From Trichuris trichiura (Eukaryota > Nematoda > Enoplea > Trichinellida > Trichuridae), in assembly GCA_037903355.1 (NCBI GenBank), contig JBAJFE010000037.1, forward strand, positions 186,001 through 250,000: 64,000 nucleotides of DNA, in the 5' to 3' direction. Numbering within the stretch: the first letter of the stretch is position 1; the number at the start of each line of letters is the position of its first letter. A program made the translations under genes and the position numbers. Positions 26,210-46,843 of the stretch are shown piece by piece. Below the pieces are notes generated by a model. It did no database searches. It saw only the letters and a program-made list of their open reading frames with translations, and was not told the origin of the DNA.

Positions 26210-29200
26210 ATGATAGCTCCAATGATGGCCGGTGATCATCCCAAAGGTAGCGGTGCCTCCTGGCATTATCCTTACGCGTACTCGTGCAACACAAGTACGC
26301 CTTACGACTTTTATCCAATGACCGATGACGAAAGGAAGTGCTTGGAACAGCGCTATTATTGGTGCTTTCTCCTTTCCTCCATTGTCACATTTTGTTTGTC
26401 CATGCTGTGCGTGGTCACTTGGCGAATTATCACCTATATTTGCATTGATCCTTCCGGTTTGGATGAACCGCATCGTATCAAGTACGATGTACTCAACGAT
26501 CCGGATGCTGCGCAAGCCAAAGAAGCGATTCTTAATGGAGCCGATCAGTCGGCAGCGCAAGCTCGAAGAAGCCCAGTGACCATTTGTGGTTCCAATGGTG
26601 CTCCGGAACGGCTTGAAGGAAGTCAAGTCGGCTGGATGACTGAGGCGAAGGATTGGGCTGGTGAATTGATCTCTGGTCAAAGCACAACCGGAAGGATACT
26701 GGTAAAGCTACCGCTGTTGTTGACAATGCAATCCCAAATGCTACGTAATGTGTTCATCTATAATCTGTAGCTAGATAACGTATGGATAACCGGAAAATAA
26801 TTGTTTCTAGCTAGCTTTAGCCATCGACCAGATCTATTACAGTAGGCCTTCGCTTCTTTCTTGGGTTGGGTAAGCAGAAGTCGGCGTTCAACTCCCATCT
26901 GTGCCTTTTAAAGCCAAACTTTTTCATCCCGCATGCGTCAAATATCCTTTTCCTGTTGGCAGCCAAATTGGATTGTTCTATTGATTTCAGGTTGTGCTCG
27001 TTTTCGTCCTCAGCATCGGGTCTTTGATCATCTACTTTTACGACGCTTCCCAGTAAGTGTCGCTCTTCTTTGTTGCATGAGTTAGTTTCACGAGCCACCG
27101 CCGCGATTCGCATTCTTCACCTGACAAAAGTAGGCGTAGAAAACCTAAGCCCTTCCAAGTAGGTTGGCAGTATAATAATACGTTCGCAGAGATGCGTACG
27201 ATCGATCTTTGAAACGATAGCGAAGAAAGCTATTCTGAAAGACCACTTTTTGGATGGCAGAATGCGTGACTTTTCCAAGTGCTTTTTCCGCCCATTATTC
27301 TGGCTCGCCTAAAGAAATGCTCATTGTAATCGTAGGCTGTCGAGCCTTTGAATCTTAAGGTGAAATTAACGGTATCACTTAGAAAGGACAATGGTCTCTT
27401 TTCAAGCTGCCATCTGACCATTTGTTTTTAACGTATTGTAATCTGAACCATCCTTCAACCAACGATGAATAAGCTTGATTGACAAAGTTAGTTGAGGAAA
27501 GGTCGTTTTGCCGTTCGTCGCGGAAAAGAAGACCGCCAGCGATGAATGAAAGTGTCGGACCCCTCACCAAGGGTGTTCGATCATGCGAACGACCGTTTAA
27601 ATTACATTTTGCGCCTTTTGAAGCGATTGAGCATTCCAATCGATCTTTGCCATCCTCCGGAGGCCAACAGCGGCCAGAGATCGAATTAGCGTTCAAAGAT
27701 TACTTAGGCTCCTTGGAGCCGACTTTTTCGTCGAAACGACAAAGCAACGGATGCCCAAGTGGCCACCGATATGTATACACTCGCTGAGCAAATTTTGATT
27801 TGACCCGCGGAAAAAAGTAGGCGCAAATAAATAATCAAGCGAGCAATCTCATCTTCCCTTGAAGGATGAGAAATTGACCCGCAAGGTCAACTTTGCTTTG
27901 CAAAACGGTTGAAACCATGAAGGCTGCGCGTAACTTTTCAATAATATTCCATTAGGCCGCAATTGCAATTCCTAATGGACATGTCGTAGCCTTAGAATTT
28001 AAGCTATTCCTACTTGAATGCAGGACAATAGCCAAAGTATCCGTTGTACGCATTCGCGTAGTGTAGTGATTGCCTATTGCAGTCCGAACTTTCAAGTGGA
28101 AACGTGCATATCGTGGTCGAAGAGCCCTTCTCAGCAAATCGATCTTGCGTTCAACATATTCTTTTTGATTTACTTCTTTATTCGGGTAAGCTGTCCAGTT
28201 TGTAATTTACATTGCAAAAAATACGACGTGCGGTTGCAGTTCGTGGCGGCTACCGACAAGGTGTGGTTTCTGCTGGAGGTGTACAGTTTCGTCGATTATT
28301 TTACCATACCGCCCTCCTTTGTCGCCATCTATCTTGAACGGACGTGGCTTGGTAAAGGCATCATTGAGAAAAGTTGTTCAAAAGCAAAGTCGCCTGCGCG
28401 TTACTTTGTTTAGGCTTGCGCTTTCTGCGTGCTCTTCGGTTAATGACCGTACCAGACATTCTCCAATATCTAAATGTGCTCAAGACGAGCAGCTCAATAC
28501 GCCTTGCCCAGCTCGTTAGCATATTCGTGTCCGTGTCGCTCACCGGTGCAGGTTTTCTACATTTGGTAAGTACAGTTGACGTTGGCCAGACTGAAAAACA
28601 TTGCGTCTCAATTTGGCAGTTAGAAAATAGCGGCGACCCTTTTCAAAATTTTCAAAATCCTCAACGTATTACGTACTGGGAGTGCGTTTACTTTCTGGTG
28701 GTCACCATGGGCACCGTCGGCTACGGAGACATATGTTGCAAAACTAGTTTGGGCCGTCTGTTCATGGTGTTCTTCATTCTTGGTGGTCTTGTAATCTCTT
28801 TGCTTCATCTTTTGTCGTCACCTTCTGATTTGAAAGTTTAGGCAATGTTCGCAAGCTACGTGCCTGAAATAGCAGACCTTATAGGGTCAAGACAAAAGTA
28901 CGGCGGCGAGTACAAGGCCGAAAATGGCAAGAGGTAGACTTGCAAACGCGCACAGAGCTTGTTTTGTTTTGGCTACCCTAACTTTTGTAGGCATATAGTG
29001 GTTTGCGGCTACATTACTTACGAATCGGTGAGTCATTTTCTGCAAGACTTTTTGCACGAGGACCGCGACGACGTGGACGTTGAGGTTGTGTTCGTTCATC
29101 GGTACTGGTGAATTGGTAGTCGCTCATGGTGTAACCAAGTCGAACGATTGTAGGGTCCCTCCTGACCTTGAGCTTGAAGGCCTTTTCAAAAGGCATTTCA

Positions 29201-32200
29201 CGAAAGTCGAGTTCTTTCAAGGCACTGTGATGGACTCGATTGATCTCAGTCGCGTCAAGGTAAGAATTCGAACAACTATGCCTCCTGTAAGCACGGGCAG
29301 ACCAGCTTGTCGTTGCCAGGTCCATAAAGCGGACGCATGTCTCATATTGGCCAACAAGTATTCTTCCGATCCGGATGCCGAGGATGCAGCAAATATTATG
29401 CGGGTTATTTCGCTGAAAAACTATTCCCCTGACATCCGGGTCATTGTCCAGCTGATGCAATACCATAACAAGGTTTTCTTGCTTTCCTTTCTCAAAGCCG
29501 TCTTACCCTAACAGCAAAGTTTCTCTGTTAGGCATACTTGTTGAATATACCAAGCTGGAATTGGAAAACTGGAGACGACGTTATTTGCCTGGCCGAACTG
29601 AAGCTGGGCATTCTTGCTCAAAGCTGCCTGGCGCCTGGTTTTTCAACCATGATGGCCAACCTGTTTGCCATGCGTTCCTTCAAGACGGTGCGTTGAAGAT
29701 GGAATTCTCAAATCGACCATTGATCTTTATTTTTATTGCTGTATGCAGTCTCCCAATACGCCATGCTGGTTGAACGACTATCTGCGCGGTGCCGGCATGG
29801 AGATATACACCGAAACGTTGTCGCACAGTTTTGTTGGTATGACATTCCCGGAAACGGTGGAGTAAGTGTTTATCGATGCCAAGCTATATTTTTGATCGCG
29901 AGTGTTCTTTTTTGCTGTAGGCTCATATTTGTCAAGTTGAAGCTGCTTCTGTTGGCTATAGAAGTTAAGGACGACGACAACTTGGAATGTACCATAATAA
30001 TCAATCCGGAGTCGAGCGCCATAATCAAGGTCAACACTCAGGGTTTTTTTATTGCTCAATCGGCAGACGAGGTGAAGCGGTAAGAAGGAGCGCATTCCTT
30101 ACCGCCACATTGCACGCGGCCACTTTTCAGCGCCTTCTATTATTGTCAGAAGTGCCACGAGGATATTCAAGATGTAAATATGATCAGAAAGTGTAAATGC
30201 CGGAATTGTAAGCCTTCGACTGCAGCGATGCTGCTGCCTTATTGGCTGTTGCTTTTTGTAGTGACATTGTTCAGAAAGGGTGTACGCCACATTATTCTCG
30301 CCAACAGAACTGGTAAACTTGTCCGTGATTATACGTGCGCGTTCTGGTTTTTCAAAGTGCGACGTCGCTTAAGCTAAAGTTCTATCCCCGGTCGAACGAG
30401 GCACAAAGGAAAAAACTGAAGAGGACGAAGAAACTGAACGTAGCAGTTCGTTCATTGCGAACGCTATCAAAGCTAGGTAGGCGCTTTTTGCAAACCGTCG
30501 GGCTGTTAACAGTAATAATAATAGTCAAGTTCGAAGATGTCGTTATTTCAAAAATTCAAATTCCTACGCAATTTTTTGACAAACACTCGTCGACTGTAAG
30601 ATGCCAAAAATTTGGCATAAATTATGGTTAGGCTCTTGTTCGTCACTAACGTATTTAGTACCTAACTGCTTAGAGAAACGAACAGCACGCTAATAGTGAG
30701 CAGTTGAATAAATCGCAGTTGACGCGCTAGCGCAATTCTTAATTTTGCGGCAAATGAATTTGGCTGATAGACGTAGGCTTTTTTGCTCCTTTGAACGATT
30801 TTTGCATAATTAGTAGCAGCCGCCCGATGATGAGGAAAGAAAACCCCTCAGACCGCATATGGCCCTAAAACCGCCAAGTATTATTGAATACCTGTTGACA
30901 TGACATTGCCCTTAAAAATGCAGTATGATAGCTACGTAAGCGCACGGAAGCGTAGCTGCGTTTCCGCTTATTTTGACGTTTCAAACTTTTATCCGTCTTA
31001 ATGCCGAACTATTAATATTTAAATTTTGCTCGCTTCAATTTATCTTAGTCATTTGACAATCCTTCACAGGTATTTCATTACGTTGGAGCTCTAAGAGCCG
31101 GTCGCAGGGAAAATCGAAAGTTATAGATTGCTCTTCAGTGCAGGTTTAATCCTCAACGGATTTGTAGATCTTTTCAAATTTTGCCAGTGCTTGAATTTTC
31201 ATTAGTGGCATAGGTACGGAAGCTCGCGCTGCTGAGCTTTTCAACGTTCAGCATAGTTCATTCGTTCGCTCGTCGTTTGCACGCAACGAATTCGCCATTC
31301 ATTGATCGAAAGTTAAGTGAAGACATAACAATAATGCTTTAAAGGCCTTTGACATGACCGCAGAAGAAAATGATGGCTATTTGTCTACTTCAAGGAATAT
31401 TTCTATATTTAGGGACGTAAGGACACCCGCAAGAGCGAGCTTTGGTAGCGGCGATAAGGCGGACGGAAACGACATGAAGTACGATTCAACCGGAATGTTT
31501 CATTGGTGCCGATCTCGACCAATTGAGGAAGTGATATTGGTCTGTTGAAAATCCCGTTTTAATTTTCCCTTTTTTCTTATTGATCAACGCTGCGTTCACT
31601 TCAGCAAAGAGAGCAAGCAGCAACGACCCTTTTGAGCAACCACGTTGTCATTTGCATGTTCGCGGACAAAAATAGTCCGTTGATAGGATTACGTAATTTT
31701 GTAATGCCTCTGAGAGCGTCGAATTACCACTACCACGAACTGAAGCACGTAGTCATTGTGGGCGATGTCGAGTATCTACGCAGAGAATGGAAAACGCTGC
31801 AAAATATGCCTAAGATAACGGTGCTGAACGTGAGCGTCCATTTGTCTCTGTTTACTATAATTTTTATTTCCGTAACTTTTTTGTAGGGGAATCCTCTTAG
31901 TCGAGCTGACTTACGGGCTGTTAATGTTAACCTTTGCGACATGTGCGTGATCATTTCGGCGAGAATTCCTAATCCGAACGAAGATCCAACACTGACAGAT
32001 AAAGAGGCGATTCTTGCGTCACTAAATATAAAGGCAATGAATTTTGACGCTACTACAGCGCTGCTTTACCACCCGTTGGGCAACAATAGTTTGAATAGTC
32101 CGCCAATGGCGCTTTTCGAAAGTAAAATAAAGTCTGGCACGCAAATACCCCTCCTGACGGAATTAGGTAAGCTATACGTGTCCCATTGCACATACAGCAT

Positions 32201-33090
32201 CTACGGTTGATATAGTTAATGACTCAAATGTGCAATTCTTGGACCAAGACGACGAAGACGATCCAAATACTGAGCTCTACCTCACGCAGCCATTCACTTG
32301 CGGCAAAGCATTCGCCATAAGCGTGCTGGATTCCTTGATGAGCACGGTTGGTGTACGACTCCAAAATAATTAGCTTAAACGGACGAGTCCTTTTCTGTCA
32401 GACTTACTTCAATGATTCCGCTTTGACTCTTATCCGTACCTTCGTTACGGGAGGAGCAACGCCGGAATTGGAAGTGATTTTAGCCGAAGGTGGCGACCTT
32501 AAGGGTGCCCCATCCACGGCTCAGTTGCTTAGGAAAAGGGACCGATGTCGCATCGCTCAATATGGAATTACCGAAGGGCCGTTTGTCAATTTTGGAGTGC
32601 AGGTTTTCTTAACGAAACGAAGATTTGTTCAGGCGATCATTTTTTATGTTTTAAGGAAGGTTGGACCTACGGGTCGCTGTTCCTGCAAGCTCTGCGGAAG
32701 CATGGCATGCTGCTCATTGGGCTTTACAGGTTGCAGGAGATGCAACCTGAAGAGGTGACCAAACGATTTGTTATTACTGCTCCGCCGGAAAACATGAAGC
32801 TGCAAATGACAGATTTGGTACGTATGCAAATTAATCTGAGCATTAACGTAGGCAGCTATTGAAATGATGATAAGAAGAGTAACAGAGCGTAAATAGCTTT
32901 GGATTAACTATGCTTATTTGAAAAAATGTGGTCAAATTTTGCCGGGTCTATTTGAGCTTCTAAAACATTACCTGCTTATCACTATTCGAAGTAGCTACGT
33001 TGGCTGAGGAGATTTAACTTTTGTTTTTTGTAGGTGTTCGTCTTGGAACCATTTGATCACGGTATTCCTTATGAACCAGCGAAACGATGA
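26210..33090 (+). CDS. slo-1: SLO-1 (BK) calcium-activated potassium channel, copy A (22 exons, 1114 aa)
   Basis: Pore-forming alpha subunit of the voltage- and Ca2+-gated large-conductance K+ channel. Exons: 26210-26701, 26991-27052, 28083-28185, 28240-28351, 28414-28565, 28620-28790, 28842-28933, 28991-29101, 29154-29259, 29320-29472, 29532-29687, 29749-29861, 29921-30079, 30131-30207, 30374-30476, 31413-31539, 31605-31829, 31887-32166, 32216-32346, 32402-32602, 32656-32817, 33034-33090. The sum is 3345 nt, in phase; the exon at 30374 rests on phase alone. Landmarks are S0 ([13 protein letters not shown]), S1 ([16 protein letters not shown]), S4 ([11 protein letters not shown]), pore ([10 protein letters not shown], about residue 340), RCK1 ([14 protein letters not shown]), RCK2 ([16 protein letters not shown]) and a calcium bowl reading [12 protein letters not shown] (about residue 940). 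Oddities: Gly replaces the usual Ser before TVGYGD, the bowl has D-to-E and D-to-N changes, and two donors are weak (GTTTTC, GTCTGT). Confidence 0.9.
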
Positions 33091-34197
33091 AGTGAACAGC
33101 GGCACAAGCGCTCGCTACGGATGTGCGGAAGCTTGCATAACTTTGCTACCAAACAGAAGGACAGAAGTGTACTTGAGAGTGGCTGACGCGAAGGGAAAAA
33201 GAATAATCACGTGTCAATCGATCCGATGAAATGCCGGTTGACAAATTGTCGATTTTGTGTGCGGGGTCGAGTTGAAAATTTGTTATTAAACAGATTTTGT
33301 CAAACTGCCTTTCTACTATCCAAGTTTAAGCATTTTCGACGGCGTATCGGTGCAGAGAAATTTTCAACAATTCATTGCAACTTTAACTGATTTAGCAAGC
33401 ACTTTTTTTATTGTATGGCGAAATAGTTAAATCTGAACCAGCGTCGTAACTGCATGTGTTAGTTTAACGATTAAACAGTTTGTAGAAACAGCTTGCTGGA
33501 AAAGCCTGCGTCAGTTTTCCGAAAGAAATTTTACTTAACAGCACCTGAATACTACTGCCGGCTTACTGTAAGCAAAAATAACGTCAAAGTGCGTAAATAA
33601 TCTTAACGCGTTGTTGGAAGTTTTGTACGTTATTTGAAAATTCATTGAATTAATAATGTCTTTAAGTCGTAATGTACGTCAATCGATTTAATGCTTTTTT
33701 TTGCAGTTCGCCAAAATCAAAATTCAAAATTGGAGTAGCAGACAGCTGAGCTTGTTGAAACGTCTTAATTAAGTCAGAAATCTAATTTTCGTACTTGCGC
33801 TATTTCAGTTTCATCGAAATGTCGCAGACTCGCAACTTCAGCGCTGCAATTTCGTTTCTTTGCTTTCTGAAATCTCTCTACTACTGTTTTTTTCTCAGTT
33901 AGCCAGCAGCAGAGAGGCACTGTAGTGTAAGCAGCTGACTGTTTTCGATTGAGTAAAGTTCCAATAGTTGCACTTATATGTTACGTCGCTCGCTTGTCAT
34001 TTGTTCACCAATTGCCCAGTTATTGCTTACTGTCGCGAAATAAAAAAATTTCAAAGTCATTATAAGTGATTCTGATCCGTTTCCGAATGATCATCTGCTA
34101 CTGCAAACTGTTTACCTGAAAACTACAGTTGCGTAAATTGTATACTGTATATTGGTTTCGAAAGCTTTTAGTCTTTTAAATTTCTCGTTAATCAACA
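33091..34197. other. Spacer between slo-1 copy A and DMAP1
   Basis: AT-rich, no coding signal. It should contain the slo-1 3' UTR and the DMAP1 promoter and 5' UTR; I see no diagnostic element. Confidence 0.5.
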
Positions 34198-36962
34198 ATG
34201 CAGTCGTCGTCAAGAAAAACTGGCAGCGATTTTCATGAAATGCTCGGTATCGAGAAGCAGGCGACACCAGCCACTCCGTCGTCGGAATTGAATGGTTCGA
34301 TGGAGAGTGATACGAGATCAGCAAGCTCCAGGTTGGTCATTTTGCTTTATTGCAACGATAGTTTATTTTGTAACGCGTTCCCAGCGTTCACCGAAAAGCT
34401 TTTCAAGAGAAGAAACGACTGCAGCGTCATAAATTGTCGCGCGAATTGAAGTCGCTTCGTTTCGAAAGTTCCGCCGATGCAGAGTAATTGTGGCAAATGA
34501 TGTTGCTTCAGCGTTTTCAGCGGTCAGTTTTAAGAACTACGGTATTACTCCCCAGCCATATTAAGCGAGATTCTGGCCGTAAGTTCAACTTTGGCTCCGG
34601 CGTGGTTCGTCCCTGGGTTATGGCTCCTATTCATAATCCAGCGAGAAAGGTAACAACTGACCATGCTTAACGTGCGGAACTCTAAATGCTGTTTACGCAT
34701 AGGATAATCTATTACTGCGGCATTGGGTTCGTAAAGAAGATGCCAACAGCGAATATATCTTTGCCCGTTTGAATACGGTCACTCCTGTGCCCAGGTACTC
34801 TGCCGAAGAGTACGATAAATATCTTGTCTGCAACGGTTGGACGAAGGAATCTACTGACAATTTAATGGAACTGGCCCAACGATATGACTTGAGGTAGAGT
34901 GATTTAGGTTTACACTTTGGACTGCTTTAAAAAGATTGCGTGAAATCTTAGGTGGATAATCGTGGAAGACAGGTGGCCTGACGACGAGCATGGGGCAAAG
35001 TCGTTGGACGATTTGCGGGAACGATACTATGACGTTCATAATCGTCTGCAGAAAGTAAGAAATAGAGCCTATTTTTCAAACTGCAGTGTTAACTTAGGCA
35101 AGGACGGAAAAAATCCGACAACTAAATTTAATCTTCTTCGATTCTGACAACGAGCGGCGTCGGCGGGAACAGTTGAACAACTTGTGGATGCGAACTGTTG
35201 AACAAGCAAAAGAGGAGCAAGAATTAATAGAAGGATTGAGCGTTATTGAAGCGCATAAATTGGAGCGCCAAAAGAAGGTTCAAGATTTGGAAAAGCTCAT
35301 TTCGCACGAAAAACGGCCTCGTAAGACCGCTGATGCCATAGCACATTTAGCCTCAAGGAGACACCCCAGCGATCAACGTGCCAGCATCTCTGCCCGTAGA
35401 AATGATCTTGAAAAGGTAATTATTCCAAAACATACTCAACTTATTGTCCTTGTTGAACTTATTACTTCGCAGCGGCTGCGAAGCCGTAAATTTCAATACA
35501 TACAACGAAACAACATTAAGCTGTTATTTAGATCTTTGTCACTTCATATTAGTAGCTTTAACAAAAGCAGTATCTTATTTGTAGCTTTTCGTAATAATCA
35601 TCTTTGAATTGAAATGAAAAAATACTTGAATAGGCGTATCTTTGAATAATCTAAATACAGTATTAACTGAGCGCAGGATCAGTTAATTTCAACATTTGAA
35701 CGTGCTAGACGTAAGTCGCAGTTTTGTACTGTTCATCAATCAATGCATAGTTGTTTGTTTGGGTAGTAAAAGCTTCCACGCTTTGGAGTAGGATGCCTGT
35801 ATAGTTAAGAATGAGCAATTGTAGTTTTTAAATTATAAACTTGCAGAGCACAGCTCATTGCAAGCGGGGAATGCTGCGACAACCTGCAGCTGCGGACTCT
35901 TTGTGTATCGAAGTAAAGTTGTTATTGAAGCTTTGCTCAGCCGTGTTGATAAAAGCTTTGATTTACAAGATTTCACCGTGTCCATGCTTGCAAAGGGCTG
36001 CAAAGAGAACTTTTCAGTTTTCTCGCATCCTTATTAAGGAGGCGTAAAAGAGTTCAATTAATGTGTAGGAGTTCCAAACCGATTTTCTGTTTCTTATTTA
36101 TATCATCGGTATTTGTTCGTATGCGTGGAAGTGTTCCAGTTCAAAGGCCGAATCGACAGACAGTCGTCCGCTTTCGTCTACCTACGCTTAATTTGCGCGA
36201 AAACTTTCTCTTCCATAAAAAGTTGTCTTTTTACTTGCATAATCTTGAGTGAATTTTCATAGCGAGAAAAACAAGCAAAGTACATGAAAAGTTTCCAGTT
36301 TTCGTGTGTTTTAACTTAAAATTCAAATTTTGATCAGGTCGAGACAGCCAGTACAAAGTTGCGTATGGTCGAGCAGAGCAAATCGGGAGTTTCTTTGCGC
36401 AGTCAGCGAACTCGTCTCGTTCCACTTTTGGGGTCGAACAAAGTTAAAGCAATTGAACAAGCGCTCGACTGTCTTCAATTAGGTAAACGCGTTTATCCTC
36501 CTATGACTTGGTTCGGCCATTATGTAGACGCGCACTTTTGTTTGTTTGTTAGATCATATGCCCATTGCTCTTAACGAAGAAGTTAGTGAAGAATTCAATG
36601 AACTCCGCGCTGATATCTTAAGATTGTACGAGTACAAGTCCATCCTGCGTGCGTGCGAGTATGAATTTGAAGCGGTCAAGTGCCAGCGTGAACTTGAGGC
36701 GAGTTTTGCATTAGTGGTTACATTCTGCATATATTGTTTTCCATTCGTATAATTCAAGAATGACCCATTGGTGGACGCTCCAACCTTTTCAACAAGTTCG
36801 GATCCCCAATACAGAGTGGCTGCTGCTATGGCGATTCCGTCCACTCAGGAGACGGTGAAATTTCGCCGAAAATATTCGACTACGTTTCTTCTTGACTCCA
36901 AACTGTTGCAGCGTGGAAGGAAGAGCGCTTCTTCACGTCAATCCTCGGCCAGTAGAAAATGA
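34198..36962 (+). CDS. DMAP1: DMAP1 homologue (SWR1/NuA4 complex subunit; 10 exons, 499 aa)
   Basis: Homologue of DNMT1-associated protein 1 (yeast Swc4/Eaf2), a nuclear subunit of the SRCAP/SWR1 and TIP60/NuA4 chromatin complexes. Exons: 34198-34331, 34385-34483, 34556-34649, 34703-34893, 34952-35054, 35098-35415, 35847-35912, 36338-36482, 36553-36698, 36759-36962; total 1500 nt in phase. Family blocks in order are VRPWVMAPIHNPARK; HWVRKED...FARLNTVTPVPRYS; the SANT-like NGWTKESTDNLMELAQRYDLRW; LDDLRERYY; the basic/coiled FDSDNERRRREQL; and the C-terminal SLRSQRTRLV...NKVKAIEQAL and FNELRADILRLYEYK. The last intron needs a GC donor (GAG|GCGAGT) because the nearby GT would break the frame. 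The 66-bp exon 7 is in phase but not conserved and could be skipped. The gene lies between the two convergent slo-1 genes. Confidence 0.9.
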
Positions 36963-37940
36963 GAATTGAACACAGTTTCGCGTGCCTTATTCATTCATCC
37001 AATTTTCTGCGGTATGCGATTTTCTTTGCAAAGCGTGTATGTAACGTTTTTATCTTTACATTTTAAGAAATTTCCATTTTCCAGTTGCCGCTTTTTCTGC
37101 GTATGCTGTTACCTGCTTCATCGAAGTTCTGCTTTCGCCGTTCAGTCCTTCGTTGTAACAGGTAAGTGACGCCCTTTATTTTTGCGTCACAAAGACAAGC
37201 TAAGTCTTAAGCTTTAACCGCCGCTTTTCTTGCTTCTGCTTTCTCAACGTAATCTGTTTACATAGCGGCGAGGTTTCTAAAGTGGCTTCATTGGGTATAT
37301 GTATTAGCTCGGTGACGGTCGAAATTCCGAGTAGGTCGAAATTACACAGTACAGTTTGCCAATGCGCAATTGCCACAAGGCCAAACTTTACTGTGTGTCT
37401 TTAACCTATTCGGGATTTTGACCCAAACTCGTATCGTCTCCGCGTTTATTGGAACAGGTGTACAAATTAGTGGTTTCTTAAGGACGGAGAACAATTTTTA
37501 GCTTTATTCAACGAGACGGCGTAAGGGAGAATTCCGCAGAAGGTCAATGCATTTTCCGTTAAAAACATCACAGAATACGTTTGCTGTTAAGTGTTGGCAT
37601 TGGACGATTGAGTCGAGGCGTGTTTCCTGTTTTGGCTAAAATTGTCGCGGTCGCATTGGAGTCTCAACGTTGTATCACTGTTTAATTAGTTCGTCTAGAC
37701 GGGCAGCAATCCCCGGAAGTAACCCTTCCTAGTACGCTATCACTGAACAGTGTGAAAATTGACATTGTTGGCCATGCGTGCAAGAGCAGCTGTGCTGAAA
37801 ACAAACGTTACAGAAGCGCGATCTTGGTAAAGGGATGTTTTGCTGGCAGAATCTTTTTAATGGTTAGATAGTCGTCTCTGAGGAAAGAGTTCGCAAGTAA
37901 ATAGAAAGGCACTGGTTTTCTTGTAGAAACATCTTGTGAG
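36963..37940. other. Spacer between DMAP1 and slo-1 copy B 3' ends
   Basis: Convergent 3' flanks; no coding signal or repeat recognised. Confidence 0.5.

Positions 37941-46843
<8,903 letters not shown>

Noticed and set aside
26204..26680. 158-codon minus-strand frame
   Set aside because: Antisense to exon 1 of slo-1 copy A.
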